A DNA stretch of 64,000 nucleotides from Desulfovibrio sp. OH1186_COT-070 (lineage in GTDB: Bacteria; Desulfobacterota; Desulfovibrionia; Desulfovibrionales; Desulfovibrionaceae): positions 89,276 to 153,275 of the forward strand of contig NZ_RQYH01000002.1 of assembly GCF_003860215.1 (NCBI RefSeq). Reading direction: 5' to 3'. The notes below the pieces were generated by a model. The model saw only the letters and a program-made list of their open reading frames with translations. It did not search any database and was not told the origin of the DNA. Both the position numbers and the translations under genes were made by a program. Shown one piece after another: positions 7,940 through 17,072 of this stretch (position 1 is its first letter; every line of letters begins with the position of its first letter).

Positions 7940-9505
7940 TCAGAAATGCATGTTTTCAAAGGGAATTTCATACTGCGACAGACCGAACTCCACTCCCTTG
8001 AGATCGCTGACGTGCACAGCCTTGGTGCGCGAATACGACAGGGGAATGTAGACGCCCTCGTCATGAATATACGTGAGCACCTCCTTGTAGGTCTCACGCC
8101 GCCGGGCTTCATCCGGCTCCGTCATGAGCGCGGTGACGGTTTTGTCCAGCCATTCCTTGCGCTCCATGCCCACCTGCGCCTGATAGTCGCCGTGGGCCGG
8201 AACACGCCAGGAGGAAAGATAGGACTGCGGGTCATAGGGCGTCCCCCATGACAGGGAGTATTGCAGTTCGAAATCGCCTGTTTTCTGGCGATCAAGAAAT
8301 GCCTGCTTTTCCTCGCCGATGATTTTCATTTCCACGCCGATCTTTTTCAGATTGCCCTGCATGAATTCGCTGATGGTGCGCTCCTGGGCATTGTTGGAAT
8401 TGTAGTACAGGCGCACGGACGCTTTCTGGCCGTTCTTGGAGCGCCAGCCGTCCTTGCCCAATATCCAGCCCGCCGCGTCCAGCAGCGCTGCCGCCTTTTC
8501 CGGATCATAGGCGCGTTTTTCCAGCGGAATGTCGCAATACTGCACGTCAGGCGCCATGAGGGTGTCTGCCACTGTTTCCGAGCCATTGAGCACACCCTGT
8601 ATGATCCCTTCCTTGTCCACGGCATGTTGCAGGGCGATCCGGACTGCCCGCTCCCCGGTGAACGGCTGGTGGGCATTGAGCAGGATTGCCCGCGATGCGA
8701 TGGGCTGGCTGATGGCGGTCACATACTTGCCCTGGCGGCGCAGGGCGTCAAAACTGTCCAGGTTCACCATATCGCCGTCAGCCCCGAAAATCAGATCCAC
8801 TTCCCCTTTTTGCAGAGAAAGCAAAATGGCCTGGTGGTCGGGCATGACTTTCCAGCGCACGGCGGAGAGTTTGGGCTTTTCTCCCCAATAGGAGGGATTG
8901 GCCGCAAACAGGGCGTACTGGTTGGGCTTGTGCTCGGCAAGCACCCACGGGCCGGTCCCCGCAAGGCCGGAAACGCCGTTCTTTGTCTGCCCGTCCACAA
9001 AGCACCTGGGCGAGATGAAGCGGAAAGGACGCAGCAGACCCAGTTCGATGAGCGTCGGGTAATACGGATGCTTGAGCGTGAGCCGGAAGGTATGCTCGTC
9101 CACGGCTTCGGTCCGGTCGATTTCGTTGATCATGTCCAGCCAGGCATGCCGGACGCGATTGGCAATGATGGCGTCAATGTTCCTCTTGACGGCTTCGGCG
9201 TTGAACGGAAAGCCGTCTGTAAACACCACCCCCTTGCGGAGATGGAAGGTATAGACCTTGCCGTCTCCGGAAATTTCCCAGCTTTCCGCCAGCCAGGGCT
9301 TGATGCCGTCTTTGGTGTTCATGACCAGAGGCTCGAAGACCATGCCCTGCGCAGCCATTTCGCCGCCGTACAAATGCGGGTTGATGTCGCGGATGTCCTT
9401 TGTGCTGGCATAGACCAGCTCCGACCTGGGCGCGGCTTCGCCCCACACGGCAAGGGCCAGCGCGCAGATACACGCGGCCAGACCCGTCAGAAAAATTTTA
9501 TGCAT
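7940..9505 (-). CDS. nikA: Nickel-binding periplasmic protein NikA
   Basis: Solute-binding protein (family 5) of the nickel importer, 521 residues with a Sec signal peptide (hydrophobic core ACICALALAVWG). It follows E. coli NikA closely from memory: NPHLY...QGMVFEPLV, the RVRHAWLDMIN segment, NQYALFAANPSYWGEKP, IGEEKQAF and a C-terminal EIPFE. The VPAHGDYQAQ segment keeps the histidine that in E. coli NikA (His416) contacts the nickel complex. That makes nickel a better call than dipeptide or haem. It heads the operon nikABCDE-methyltransferase and is transcribed divergently from the porin at 9630. AGGAGGAAGC precedes the ATG. Confidence 0.9.
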   Translation of the reverse strand: MHKIFLTGLAACICALALAVWGEAAPRSELVYASTKDIRDINPHLYGGEMAAQGMVFEPLVMNTKDGIKPWLAESWEISGDGKVYTFHLRKGVVFTDGFPFNAEAVKRNIDAIIANRVRHAWLDMINEIDRTEAVDEHTFRLTLKHPYYPTLIELGLLRPFRFISPRCFVDGQTKNGVSGLAGTGPWVLAEHKPNQYALFAANPSYWGEKPKLSAVRWKVMPDHQAILLSLQKGEVDLIFGADGDMVNLDSFDALRRQGKYVTAISQPIASRAILLNAHQPFTGERAVRIALQHAVDKEGIIQGVLNGSETVADTLMAPDVQYCDIPLEKRAYDPEKAAALLDAAGWILGKDGWRSKNGQKASVRLYYNSNNAQERTISEFMQGNLKKIGVEMKIIGEEKQAFLDRQKTGDFELQYSLSWGTPYDPQSYLSSWRVPAHGDYQAQVGMERKEWLDKTVTALMTEPDEARRRETYKEVLTYIHDEGVYIPLSYSRTKAVHVSDLKGVEFGLSQYEIPFENMHF

Positions 9506-9564
9506 GCCAGCTTCCTCCTTGTTTTGCGGAGAGCACTTTTGTTCGTGACAAAAATATAAATATC

Positions 9565-9589
9565 GTGCTACTGACTTCCACAGTAATAC
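9565..9589. promoter_or_regulatory. Candidate NikR-type operator between nikA and porin
   Basis: GTGCTAC and GTAATAC lie 11 bases apart in inverted orientation (5 of 7 positions symmetric) in the 124-bp spacer between nikA and the divergent porin gene. As I recall, the predicted Desulfovibrio NikR motif is GTGTTAC and GTAACAC with a 13-14 base spacer, so the half-sites resemble it but the spacing is shorter. The position, among A+T-rich promoter-like sequence, suits nickel-dependent repression of nikA and possibly of the porin. Confidence 0.4.
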
Positions 9590-9629
9590 AAATTTTCAAA
9601 AAGTGCCACACATTTTTCAGGAGGAGCGC

Positions 9630-11219
9630 ATGGGCACAACACATTTCTGGTCACCCGCAAAAAAGGCAAAAACGCTGCTGGCAGCAGCAGCGCTCTGCGG
9701 CCTGTGCTGTCTGCCCGCCACGGCCGGGGCTGTGGAGTTCAAAATCAAGGGCGTGTGGGTAACCATGTTTGAATACGGCGATGGCGGCAATTTTGTCAAA
9801 AAGAACCGCAATGGCAGGAATCAGCAAGGCTGGGGCCGCTGGAACGAAGACCGGTTCGAGGCCAAAAACCGCGTGCGCCTGCAACTGGAAGCTGTGGCGT
9901 CCGAAAACCTTTCCGGTACCGTAAACTTCGAGATCGGCACCATACAGTGGGGGCGCGCCAACCGGGGCGGAGCCCTGGGAGCGGACAGTACCATCGTCAA
10001 AATCAAGCACAGCTATCTGGACTGGACATTGCCCACAACCAGCATCCGCACCCGTATGGGCATCCAGCGCATCTTCCTGCCGGACTTTGTGACAGAAGCC
10101 TCCCAGGTCTTTGATGCCGATACGGCGGGCATCAGTCTGTCCGTACCCTTCAACGAGCATGTTTCCCTTGCGGCTTTCTGGGCGCGCCTTTTCAACGACA
10201 ACTGGGACGGGAATGCCAACGCCGCCCGGGCCAACTACCTTGACAACGCGGACCTGTTCGGCCTGACGCTGCCCCTGCGTTTTGAAGGCTTTCGCCTGAC
10301 GCCGTGGGCCATGGTCGGCGCTTTTGGCGCCAATGCCTTCCGCACGCACAACCGCACAAACACTGCCTCCTGGTATTATGGAAATGCCGAGGGCACGGGC
10401 ACAGATTACGGCCTTGGCCTTTCTCCCTCGGCCTACGCCAACGACGGCAGGGAAAATGTCTTTGCCTTTGCCACGGCATTCTGGGCGGGGCTGACCGGCG
10501 AACTCACCGCCGCAGACCCTTTCCGGCTGGCCTGGAGCTTCAACTACGGGACGGTCAATACCGGCGAGAACGCGCTCAACCGCCACGGCTGGTACGCGGC
10601 CCTGCTGGCGGAGTACAAATTTGACTGGGGCACGCCCGGCATCTACGGCTGGTACAGCAGCGGCGATGACGACGATCCGGCCAACGGCTCGGAGCGGCTG
10701 CCCAATATCGAAAAAAACAATGAAAGCACCAGCGGCCTTGCCACCATTGCCACTCTGGGCACATGGACGCTGGGGCGCGATGCCGCGCTCGGCTCCACAT
10801 TGGCCGGAACATGGGGGCTTGGCCTCCGCCTGCGCGATTTCAGCGTTCTTGACCGCCTCAAGCACACGCTGCATGTCAACTATTATCAGGGCACCAACAG
10901 CTCCGGCATGGTCAGATACATCAAGGGAGCGCCGTCCCGGCACAACATCGTGCGCCCTTATGGAACGGACTTCAACAGTGCCGACTACTACGGCCTCTAC
11001 CTGACAGACAAAGACCGCGCGCTTGAAGTGGGCCTCATGTCACAGTACCAGATCTACGAAAACCTGCGGCTGCTGGTGGAGGCCAACTACATTGCCCTGT
11101 GGCTCGACCAGTCATCGGGAGTGTGGGGAGGCTTTACGGACAGAGGCGGCGTGCGCAGACACGCCAACAGCACCGAAGACCTCTGGAACGTGAATCTGAG
11201 CTTCATATACCGGTTTTGA
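9630..11219 (+). CDS. Outer membrane homotrimeric porin
   Basis: A 529-residue outer-membrane beta-barrel of the homotrimeric porin family common in Desulfovibrio. It has a signal peptide (LLAAAALCGLCCLPATAGA) followed by VEFKIKGVWVTMFEYGDG, many alternating amphipathic strands rich in Trp, Tyr and Asn, and a C-terminal Phe in FIYRF, the barrel-assembly signal. AGGAGG before the ATG at 9630 decides the start over an upstream in-frame Met. It is divergent from nikA and shares a 124-bp control region with it, so it may be the outer-membrane entry route for nickel or another solute; that role is inference. A hairpin follows the gene. Confidence 0.88.
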   Translation: MGTTHFWSPAKKAKTLLAAAALCGLCCLPATAGAVEFKIKGVWVTMFEYGDGGNFVKKNRNGRNQQGWGRWNEDRFEAKNRVRLQLEAVASENLSGTVNFEIGTIQWGRANRGGALGADSTIVKIKHSYLDWTLPTTSIRTRMGIQRIFLPDFVTEASQVFDADTAGISLSVPFNEHVSLAAFWARLFNDNWDGNANAARANYLDNADLFGLTLPLRFEGFRLTPWAMVGAFGANAFRTHNRTNTASWYYGNAEGTGTDYGLGLSPSAYANDGRENVFAFATAFWAGLTGELTAADPFRLAWSFNYGTVNTGENALNRHGWYAALLAEYKFDWGTPGIYGWYSSGDDDDPANGSERLPNIEKNNESTSGLATIATLGTWTLGRDAALGSTLAGTWGLGLRLRDFSVLDRLKHTLHVNYYQGTNSSGMVRYIKGAPSRHNIVRPYGTDFNSADYYGLYLTDKDRALEVGLMSQYQIYENLRLLVEANYIALWLDQSSGVWGGFTDRGGVRRHANSTEDLWNVNLSFIYRF

Positions 11220-11238
11220 TGCATGCACGGAGCCTGCA

Positions 11239-11272
11239 CCGTGGCGTTTGCCGCCAGCGGCAGACGCCACGG
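11239..11272 (+). terminator. Hairpin after the porin gene
   Basis: A 15-bp stem with one G-T pair and a 4-base loop lies 20 bases after the porin stop. The sequence after it (AAATATTCC) is A+T-rich but has no true T-run. It is likely the 3' end of the porin message. Confidence 0.55.
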
Positions 11273-11358
11273 AAATATTCCGTACGCACCCCCAAAGCAC
11301 ATGCAGAAATCTTGCTTGTCTGCCCCACAAAAAAATGCATAAAAAAATTTTTTCTCTG

Positions 11359-11385
11359 GTAACACGATTTTTTGAAAGGTGTTAT
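11359..11385. promoter_or_regulatory. Inverted repeat upstream of the hydG operon
   Basis: GTAACAC and GTGTTAT are inverted around a 13-base spacer (6 of 7 positions symmetric), 66 bases before hydG. A TATAAA box (11383-11388) overlaps the right arm but I found no good partner hexamer 17 bases upstream, so the promoter is not settled. The arms are those of the recalled NikR motif in the opposite order, so the regulator is unknown. Confidence 0.4.
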
Positions 11386-11450
11386 AAAAACAGCGCCCGC
11401 CTCCTTCCCGGGAAACCCTGACAGGGCAGCGCAGCCAAGGACAGAACACC

Positions 11451-12869
11451 ATGTACAATCCGTCATCATTGCACGCAGAAGAATTCATATGCCACAATGA
11501 AATCATGGCATCCATCGATTATGCCAGCAAAAACAGAAACAATCTTTCCCTGATAGACGAACTCATTGAAAAATCAAAAGAAAAAAAAGGCCTTTCGCAC
11601 CGTGAGGCATCTCTCCTTCTATCCTGTACAGATACAGAAAGAATACAAAAAATATACGCTGTCGCGGAAAAAATAAAAAATGACATCTACGGAAATCGTG
11701 TTGTCATGTTTGCACCTCTTTATCTGTCAAACTACTGCATAAACAGTTGTATGTATTGCCCATATCACACAAAAAACAAAAACATGAAAAGAAAGAAACT
11801 GACACAGGAAGACATCGCAAAAGAAGTAATGGCCCTTCAAGACATGGGGCACAAACGCATAGTCATAGAATCGGGAGAGGACCCCATAAACAACCCTGTG
11901 GAATATATTCTGGAAAGCATCAAAACAATATACGGAGTCAAACACAAAAACGGGAGCATTCGCAGAGTAAATGTCAACATTGCAGCAACAACCGTCGACA
12001 ACTACAAAAAACTGAAAGAGGCTGAAATCGGAACATACATTCTGTTTCAGGAAACATATCACAAGGGAAGTTACGAAAGGCTTCATCCGCAGGGGCCAAA
12101 ACACGATTACGCCTACCATACCGAAGCCATGGACAGGGCCATGCAGGGAGGCATTGATGACGTGGGCATTGGTGTCCTGTTTGGTCTCGAAAAGCATGCC
12201 TACGAATTCGCCGCACTGTTGATGCACGCCGAGCACCTCGAAGCCGTGCACGGCATCGGCCCCCATACCATAAGCGTCCCCAGAGTGAAAAAAGCCGACA
12301 ATATTGACTCCTCTGCCTTCGATAACGGCATCGACGATGCAACCTTTGCCAAAATCTGCGCCTGTCTGCGCCTTGCTGTTCCCTACGCGGGAATGATCAT
12401 CTCGACCCGCGAAAGTCAGGCTGTCCGCGAAGAAGTTCTCCGGCTCGGAGCATCCCAGATCAGCGGCGCATCAAAAACCAGTGTCGGCGGCTATGCCTCG
12501 CAAGAATCCGGAGCAGAAAATTCGGCCCAGTTTGACATCAGCGACAACAGAACTCTTGACGAAATCGTCAGATGGCTTCTGGATCTCGGGTTCATTCCGA
12601 GCTTTTGTACAGCCTGCTATCGGGAGGGCAGAACGGGCGACCGGTTCATGGCGCTTTCCAAAAGCGGAAAAATTGCCGACTGCTGTCATCCCAATGCGCT
12701 GATGACCCTGAAAGAATATCTGGAAGATTATGCCCCGGAGCAGACACGGCATGCCGGTTCTGCATTGATCATGAAAGAACTGGCCAATATTCCGAGCGCA
12801 AAGGTCAGGCGCATTGCCGCCGATCGTTTGAAAAAAATCGCAAGCGGGCAGCGGGACTTCCGGTTTTGA
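11451..12869 (+). CDS. hydG: [FeFe]-hydrogenase maturase HydG (radical SAM)
   Basis: HydG cleaves tyrosine and builds the Fe(CO)(CN) units of the H-cluster. The 472-residue protein carries the radical-SAM motif CINSCMYC (Cys96, 100, 103) and the C-terminal second-cluster motif CTAC with a third Cys about 22 residues on (IADCCHP), which separates HydG from thiamine ThiH. An AAGGA site lies 9 bases before the ATG. It starts the hydG-hydE-hydF-hydA-hydB cluster. The first ~650 bases are distinctly A+T- and AAA-rich, whereas the rest has the GC-rich codon use of its neighbours, so the gene may be a mosaic. Confidence 0.95.
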   Translation: MYNPSSLHAEEFICHNEIMASIDYASKNRNNLSLIDELIEKSKEKKGLSHREASLLLSCTDTERIQKIYAVAEKIKNDIYGNRVVMFAPLYLSNYCINSCMYCPYHTKNKNMKRKKLTQEDIAKEVMALQDMGHKRIVIESGEDPINNPVEYILESIKTIYGVKHKNGSIRRVNVNIAATTVDNYKKLKEAEIGTYILFQETYHKGSYERLHPQGPKHDYAYHTEAMDRAMQGGIDDVGIGVLFGLEKHAYEFAALLMHAEHLEAVHGIGPHTISVPRVKKADNIDSSAFDNGIDDATFAKICACLRLAVPYAGMIISTRESQAVREEVLRLGASQISGASKTSVGGYASQESGAENSAQFDISDNRTLDEIVRWLLDLGFIPSFCTACYREGRTGDRFMALSKSGKIADCCHPNALMTLKEYLEDYAPEQTRHAGSALIMKELANIPSAKVRRIAADRLKKIASGQRDFRF

Positions 12870-12890
12870 CACCTGTTCGCGGGAGGCGGC

Positions 12891-13868
12891 ATGCGCCGGG
12901 AAGATATTCTCAAACTGCTGTTTGAAACGCCCTATGCGGAGCTTTGCGCCCGTGCAGACGCGGTGCGTCGGCGCGAAAAGGGAAGGCATGTTTTCGTTCG
13001 CGCTCTGATTGAGTTCTCGAACCACTGCGAGCGCAACTGCCGCTATTGCGGGCTGCGCGCAGCCAATACCGCGCCACGCCGCTATCACCTTGCAGAAAAA
13101 GATATCCTTGAAGCTGCAGAATACGCCGCAAATCTTGGGGCAGACACCATTGTTCTCCAGTCGGGCGAGGTTCATGACAATCCACAACGGCTTGCCCGCA
13201 TCGTGGACGCCCTTCGTTTTCGCCTGCCCACAACGGCCCTTGCCCTCAGCGTCGGCGAACACCCGGCGTCTTCCTATGCCCTGTGGAAAGAAGCCGGTGC
13301 GTCCCGCTTTCTCCTGAAACACGAAACGGCAGACCCCGCACTCTACACATCCCTGCATCCGGGGCGCTCCCTGCAACAGAGGGTTGAGGCCCTGCATGCG
13401 CTGCGAAAGCTGGGGTACGAGGTTGGATCCGGCTTTATGGTGGGCCTTCCGGGGCAAAAACCGGAAAGTCTCGCAGACGATATCCTGCTGGCCAGATCTC
13501 TCCGCGTGGACATGTGCGGAGCAGGCCCATTCATCCCCCAGGCCGATACTCCGCTGGGGCATGAGGCCAGTGGATCCGCCCGTCTGTCCCTGCGGGTCAT
13601 GGCAACGCTCCGCATTGCCCTCCCTTGGGCCAATTTGCCCGCCACCACGGCTCTGGCGACCCTCAACCCTGTGCAAGGGCAGCGGGAAGGGCTGCTCGCG
13701 GGCGGAAACGTGCTCATGCCGGGCTTTACCCCTCAAGCATACCGGCAAGAGTACCGCCTGTATGACAACAAGCGCCATATCGGCATGGAAGAAGTCCGAC
13801 AGGTCATCGAATCCGCCGGGTACACACATTCCCTGCCGCAAAAGGAGGAATATGCTGGACACGCCTAA
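12891..13868 (+). CDS. hydE: [FeFe]-hydrogenase maturase HydE (radical SAM)
   Basis: HydE is the second radical-SAM enzyme of H-cluster assembly, acting on the product of HydG on the way to the dithiolate-bridged di-iron unit. The 325-residue protein has CERNCRYCG (CxxxCxxC) near residues 44-51, in the BioB/HydE context IEFSNHC, and GSGFMVGLPGQ later. A GGGAGGCGGC site precedes the ATG at 12891. The gene starts 21 bases after hydG and its end overlaps the hydF start by 17 bases. Confidence 0.93.
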   Translation: MRREDILKLLFETPYAELCARADAVRRREKGRHVFVRALIEFSNHCERNCRYCGLRAANTAPRRYHLAEKDILEAAEYAANLGADTIVLQSGEVHDNPQRLARIVDALRFRLPTTALALSVGEHPASSYALWKEAGASRFLLKHETADPALYTSLHPGRSLQQRVEALHALRKLGYEVGSGFMVGLPGQKPESLADDILLARSLRVDMCGAGPFIPQADTPLGHEASGSARLSLRVMATLRIALPWANLPATTALATLNPVQGQREGLLAGGNVLMPGFTPQAYRQEYRLYDNKRHIGMEEVRQVIESAGYTHSLPQKEEYAGHA

Positions 13869-15132
13869 AGCCCTCAGGCTGCACATTGGCATCTTTGGAC
13901 GCCGGAACGTCGGCAAGTCCTCATTGCTCAACGCGCTGACACGCCAAGCGGTTTCCATTGTTTCCGACACTCCGGGAACAACCACAGATCCTGTGGAAAA
14001 AACACTGGAACTGGCGCAGTTGGGGCCTGTTGTGCTTGTGGACACTCCAGGGCTGGACGACAGCGGAGATCTGGGCGCGCAGCGTATGGAACGCGCCCTT
14101 GCAGCCCTGCCCCGAATGGATGTCGCCCTGATCGTGACTGAAGGCGCCCTGTGGGGAAATTGCGAACAGTGGATCGCAACAATGCTCAAGAGTCAGGGCA
14201 TCCCCTTTTTTGTGATCATGAACAAGGCAGACATCTTCCCCGCAGAAGCCGACAGCCTGCCCAACGGGCTCACAGGAGTGCCCCTTTCCACCAAAACAGG
14301 GCAGGGACTGGATGCCGTTGGCGACAAACTGGCCCTCTACGCCCAGGATGCGCTTTTGCACGAAACACGCCTGGTGGGGAATCTCCTCCCCAAAAACGGG
14401 CTGGCCGTTCTGGTTGTTCCCCTTGACCAGGGAGCCCCCAAGGGGCGACTCATCCTGCCCCAGGTACAAACTGTCCGCGATGTTCTGGACGGGCGGGGGC
14501 TTTGCCTTGTGACCACAGAAAAAGATTTGAAGACGGCCTTCTGCGCTCTGAAAAATACGCCGGATCTGGTCATATGCGATTCGCAGGCAGTCGGTCAGGT
14601 TGTCGCCGAAACGCCGCCCTCCGTCCCCCTCACGACATTTTCCATTCTTATGGCCCGGCTCAAGGGCGATCTGCCCACACTGGCCGCCGGAGCCGCAGCT
14701 ATCGGCAGTCTCCGGCCCGGATCCGGCGTGCTCATGATGGAATCCTGTTCGCATCACCCTCACAAAGACGACATCGGGCGTGTCAAAATTCCCCGACTTC
14801 TGCAAGCGCAGGCCGGAGGCATGCTGCGTATCGGCATGTGCGCGGGCAAGGCCAACGGCAAAAACCTGAGCCAATGGGATCTCATTGTTCATTGCGGAGG
14901 CTGCGCCATCACGCGCAGGCAGATGCTCTTCCGGTTGCGGGAAGCACAGGAGTCCGGTGTTCCTGTAACCAATTACGGCATCGCCATTGCCTTTGTACGG
15001 GGGGTTCTGGAACGGGTGCTTGCACCCTTTCCGGAAGCTCTGTCGGCATATCGAGATGCTCGCCAGCATGCACCGGCACTGGCAAAAATCGGCATTTCAC
15101 CCCCGAAGTGCCGGAAAGTCCAAAGAGAATAG
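13852..15132 (+). CDS. hydF: [FeFe]-hydrogenase maturation GTPase HydF
   Basis: HydF is the scaffold that carries the di-iron precursor and transfers it to apo-HydA. The 426-residue protein has a GTPase domain (G1 GRRNVGKSS, G3 DTPG, G4 NKAD), a dimerisation region and the C-terminal cluster-binding residues (CSHHPHKDD and later HCGGC, matching the HxH...HCxxC pattern). The AAAGGAGGAAT site lies directly before the ATG at 13852, inside the hydE 3' end, which sets this start over longer frames. It completes the HydE-F-G maturation set beside the hydrogenase genes it serves. Confidence 0.94.
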   Translation: MLDTPKALRLHIGIFGRRNVGKSSLLNALTRQAVSIVSDTPGTTTDPVEKTLELAQLGPVVLVDTPGLDDSGDLGAQRMERALAALPRMDVALIVTEGALWGNCEQWIATMLKSQGIPFFVIMNKADIFPAEADSLPNGLTGVPLSTKTGQGLDAVGDKLALYAQDALLHETRLVGNLLPKNGLAVLVVPLDQGAPKGRLILPQVQTVRDVLDGRGLCLVTTEKDLKTAFCALKNTPDLVICDSQAVGQVVAETPPSVPLTTFSILMARLKGDLPTLAAGAAAIGSLRPGSGVLMMESCSHHPHKDDIGRVKIPRLLQAQAGGMLRIGMCAGKANGKNLSQWDLIVHCGGCAITRRQMLFRLREAQESGVPVTNYGIAIAFVRGVLERVLAPFPEALSAYRDARQHAPALAKIGISPPKCRKVQRE

Positions 15133-15192
15133 CCTTGTTGCCCTGAACAAGGATTCCATTCTTCCAGAAGACGAACAAAAGGAGGATCAGCA

Positions 15193-16446
15193 ATGGCACG
15201 CGTTATCATGGAACATGTGGAGTATGAACTCAACGTGCCCGAACCGGGGGTACAGCCTGACAGTTTGCACTTTGTGCAAATTGATCAGGAAAAATGCATC
15301 GGATGCGACACCTGCCAGCAATACTGCCCCACCGGGGCCATCTATGGCGAAACCTTCGATCCGCATGTCATCAAGCATCCGGAGAGTTGCATCAACTGCG
15401 GGCAGTGCCTGACGCACTGCCCTTCAATGGCAATCTACGAGGTTCGCTCATGGATTCCCGAACTGGAAAAAAAGCTCAAGGACAGCCATGTGAAATGCGT
15501 GGCCATGCCGGCTCCGGCCGTACGCTATGCGCTCGGTGAAGCATTTGGCATGCCTGTCGGAACCGTAACCACAGGAAAAATGCTGTCTGCTCTCAAGGCG
15601 CTGGGCTTCTCTCACTGTTGGGACACGGAATTTGCGGCAGACGTCACCATATGGGAAGAAGCCTCCGAATTTGTGGAACGCCTGGAAGGGCAAAAAAATC
15701 TTCCCCAGTTCACATCCTGTTGCCCTGGCTGGCAAAAATATGCCGAAACATTCTATCCGGAACTGCTGCCGCATTTTTCTTCCTGCAAATCCCCCATCGG
15801 CATGAACGGCGCTCTGGCAAAAACATATGGCGCGCAGCGGATGCAGTATGCCCCCAAAGACATTTACACCGTCTCGATCATGCCGTGTATCGCAAAAAAA
15901 TACGAGGGATTGCGTCCGGAACTCAAAGCCAGCGGGCAACAGGATATTGATGCCACCCTGACAACCCGTGAACTGGCCTACCTGATCCGCAAATCGGGCA
16001 TTGATTTCGCTGCTCTTCCGGACGGCGAGCGTGACAGCCTGATGGGAGAATCCACAGGCGGAGCCACCATCTTCGGTGTGACCGGCGGCGTCATGGAAGC
16101 GGCACTGCGTTTTGCATATCAGGCTGTTACCGGAGCGCGTCCGGACTCATGGGACTTCAAGCAGGTTCGTGGTCTGGATGGACTCAAGGAATATACCGTA
16201 ACCATCAACGGAAAAGAGCTCCGCCTGGCTGTTGTGCACGGCGCCAAAAGATTCGCCGGAATCTGCGATCAGGTGAAGTCGGGAAATTCGCCGTACCATT
16301 TCATCGAATTCATGGCCTGTTCCGGCGGGTGCGTCTGTGGAGGAGGCCAGCCGCTCATGCCGTCCCTGTTGGCCTCGCTCGAACGCAAGGCTCTCGGCCT
16401 CTTTGCCGGGTTCAAAAAACGTCTTGCCCAAACTGCCAGAGTCTGA
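15193..16446 (+). CDS. hydA: Periplasmic [FeFe] hydrogenase large subunit HydA
   Basis: Large catalytic subunit, 417 residues, very similar to the D. vulgaris HydA I recall. Two 4Fe-4S ferredoxin motifs near the N-terminus ([24 protein letters not shown]) relay electrons. The three H-cluster loops are intact: [16 protein letters not shown] and the last, [14 protein letters not shown]. It lacks its own signal peptide; export relies on the Tat signal of HydB, encoded next. An AAAGGAGG site precedes the start. In Desulfovibrio this enzyme consumes periplasmic H2 and passes electrons to cytochromes c3. Confidence 0.97.
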   Translation: MARVIMEHVEYELNVPEPGVQPDSLHFVQIDQEKCIGCDTCQQYCPTGAIYGETFDPHVIKHPESCINCGQCLTHCPSMAIYEVRSWIPELEKKLKDSHVKCVAMPAPAVRYALGEAFGMPVGTVTTGKMLSALKALGFSHCWDTEFAADVTIWEEASEFVERLEGQKNLPQFTSCCPGWQKYAETFYPELLPHFSSCKSPIGMNGALAKTYGAQRMQYAPKDIYTVSIMPCIAKKYEGLRPELKASGQQDIDATLTTRELAYLIRKSGIDFAALPDGERDSLMGESTGGATIFGVTGGVMEAALRFAYQAVTGARPDSWDFKQVRGLDGLKEYTVTINGKELRLAVVHGAKRFAGICDQVKSGNSPYHFIEFMACSGGCVCGGGQPLMPSLLASLERKALGLFAGFKKRLAQTARV

Positions 16447-16458
16447 AGGAGAAAAACC

Positions 16459-16839
16459 ATGTCACTCGCCACTGTAAGCCGACGCTGTTTTCTCAAGGGA
16501 GCATGCATGCTCTCGGGAAGCATTTTTTTCGGCATTCGCATGACCGGCAAGGCTGTTGCCGCAGTAAAGGAATTCAAGGAATACATGGGAGACCGCATTG
16601 GCAGCGTCTACGGTGCCGACAGGCAGTTTCTCAAACGAGCTTCCCAGGATAACGCGCAAGTACAGGCGCTGTACAAGTCCTTTCTGGGCAAGCCGCTCAG
16701 CCACAAATCAGAAGAACTGCTGCACACCCGATGGTTTGACAAGTCCGGCGCAATCAGGGAATTGACCGCCACAGACGCGTACCCCAACCCCCGACACATC
16801 AAGGAGTTTGCCAAGTACGGCTATCCATACGAAGAATAA
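16459..16839 (+). CDS. hydB: Periplasmic [FeFe] hydrogenase small subunit HydB
   Basis: Small subunit, 126 residues. It starts with a Tat signal (SRRCFLKG near residues 7-14, then a hydrophobic stretch), which carries the folded HydA-HydB complex to the periplasm. The mature part is the short helical wrap around HydA, with the characteristic KEFKEYMGDRIGSVYGAD and HTRWFDKSG segments. It is 12 bases after hydA with AAGGAG in front. The right direct repeat begins 33 bases after its stop. Confidence 0.96.
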   Translation: MSLATVSRRCFLKGACMLSGSIFFGIRMTGKAVAAVKEFKEYMGDRIGSVYGADRQFLKRASQDNAQVQALYKSFLGKPLSHKSEELLHTRWFDKSGAIRELTATDAYPNPRHIKEFAKYGYPYEE

Positions 16840-16871
16840 GGCCAGAGCCTGCCCAAAGGGAGAAGCGGCCC

Positions 16872-17072
16872 GCCACACGCTCCGGCCTGCCCAAGACTTG
16901 CCAGAAGGGGAAAAATGGAGGAAAGTCCCCTTTTCAGCACTAAGGAGACGGCATGTCGGAGTGTGTGCGCTGCCCCGTTGTGGGCTGCGTGGTGGAATAT
17001 CTGGAAGGCAACGCCGTGCAGATTGCCCTGGTGACCGAAGAGGTTGCCGGACGCCTGCGGCTTCTGCTGCCC
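16872..17072 (+). repeat. Right copy of ~200-bp direct repeat
   Basis: Partner of 3446-3665. This copy lacks the 19-base hairpin insertion and keeps the RNase frame open. The unit starts in the spacer after hydB and runs through codon 40 of the RNase gene, so it includes the AAGGAG site and start codon. The internal hairpin (GGGGA ... TCCCC followed by TTTT) lies soon after the preceding gene in both copies and may serve as a weak terminator. Confidence 0.95.

Noticed and set aside
4467..9505. Dipeptide/oligopeptide transporter identity for the five ABC genes
   Set aside because: The binding protein follows NikA through most of its length, including the histidine segment near the nickel site.
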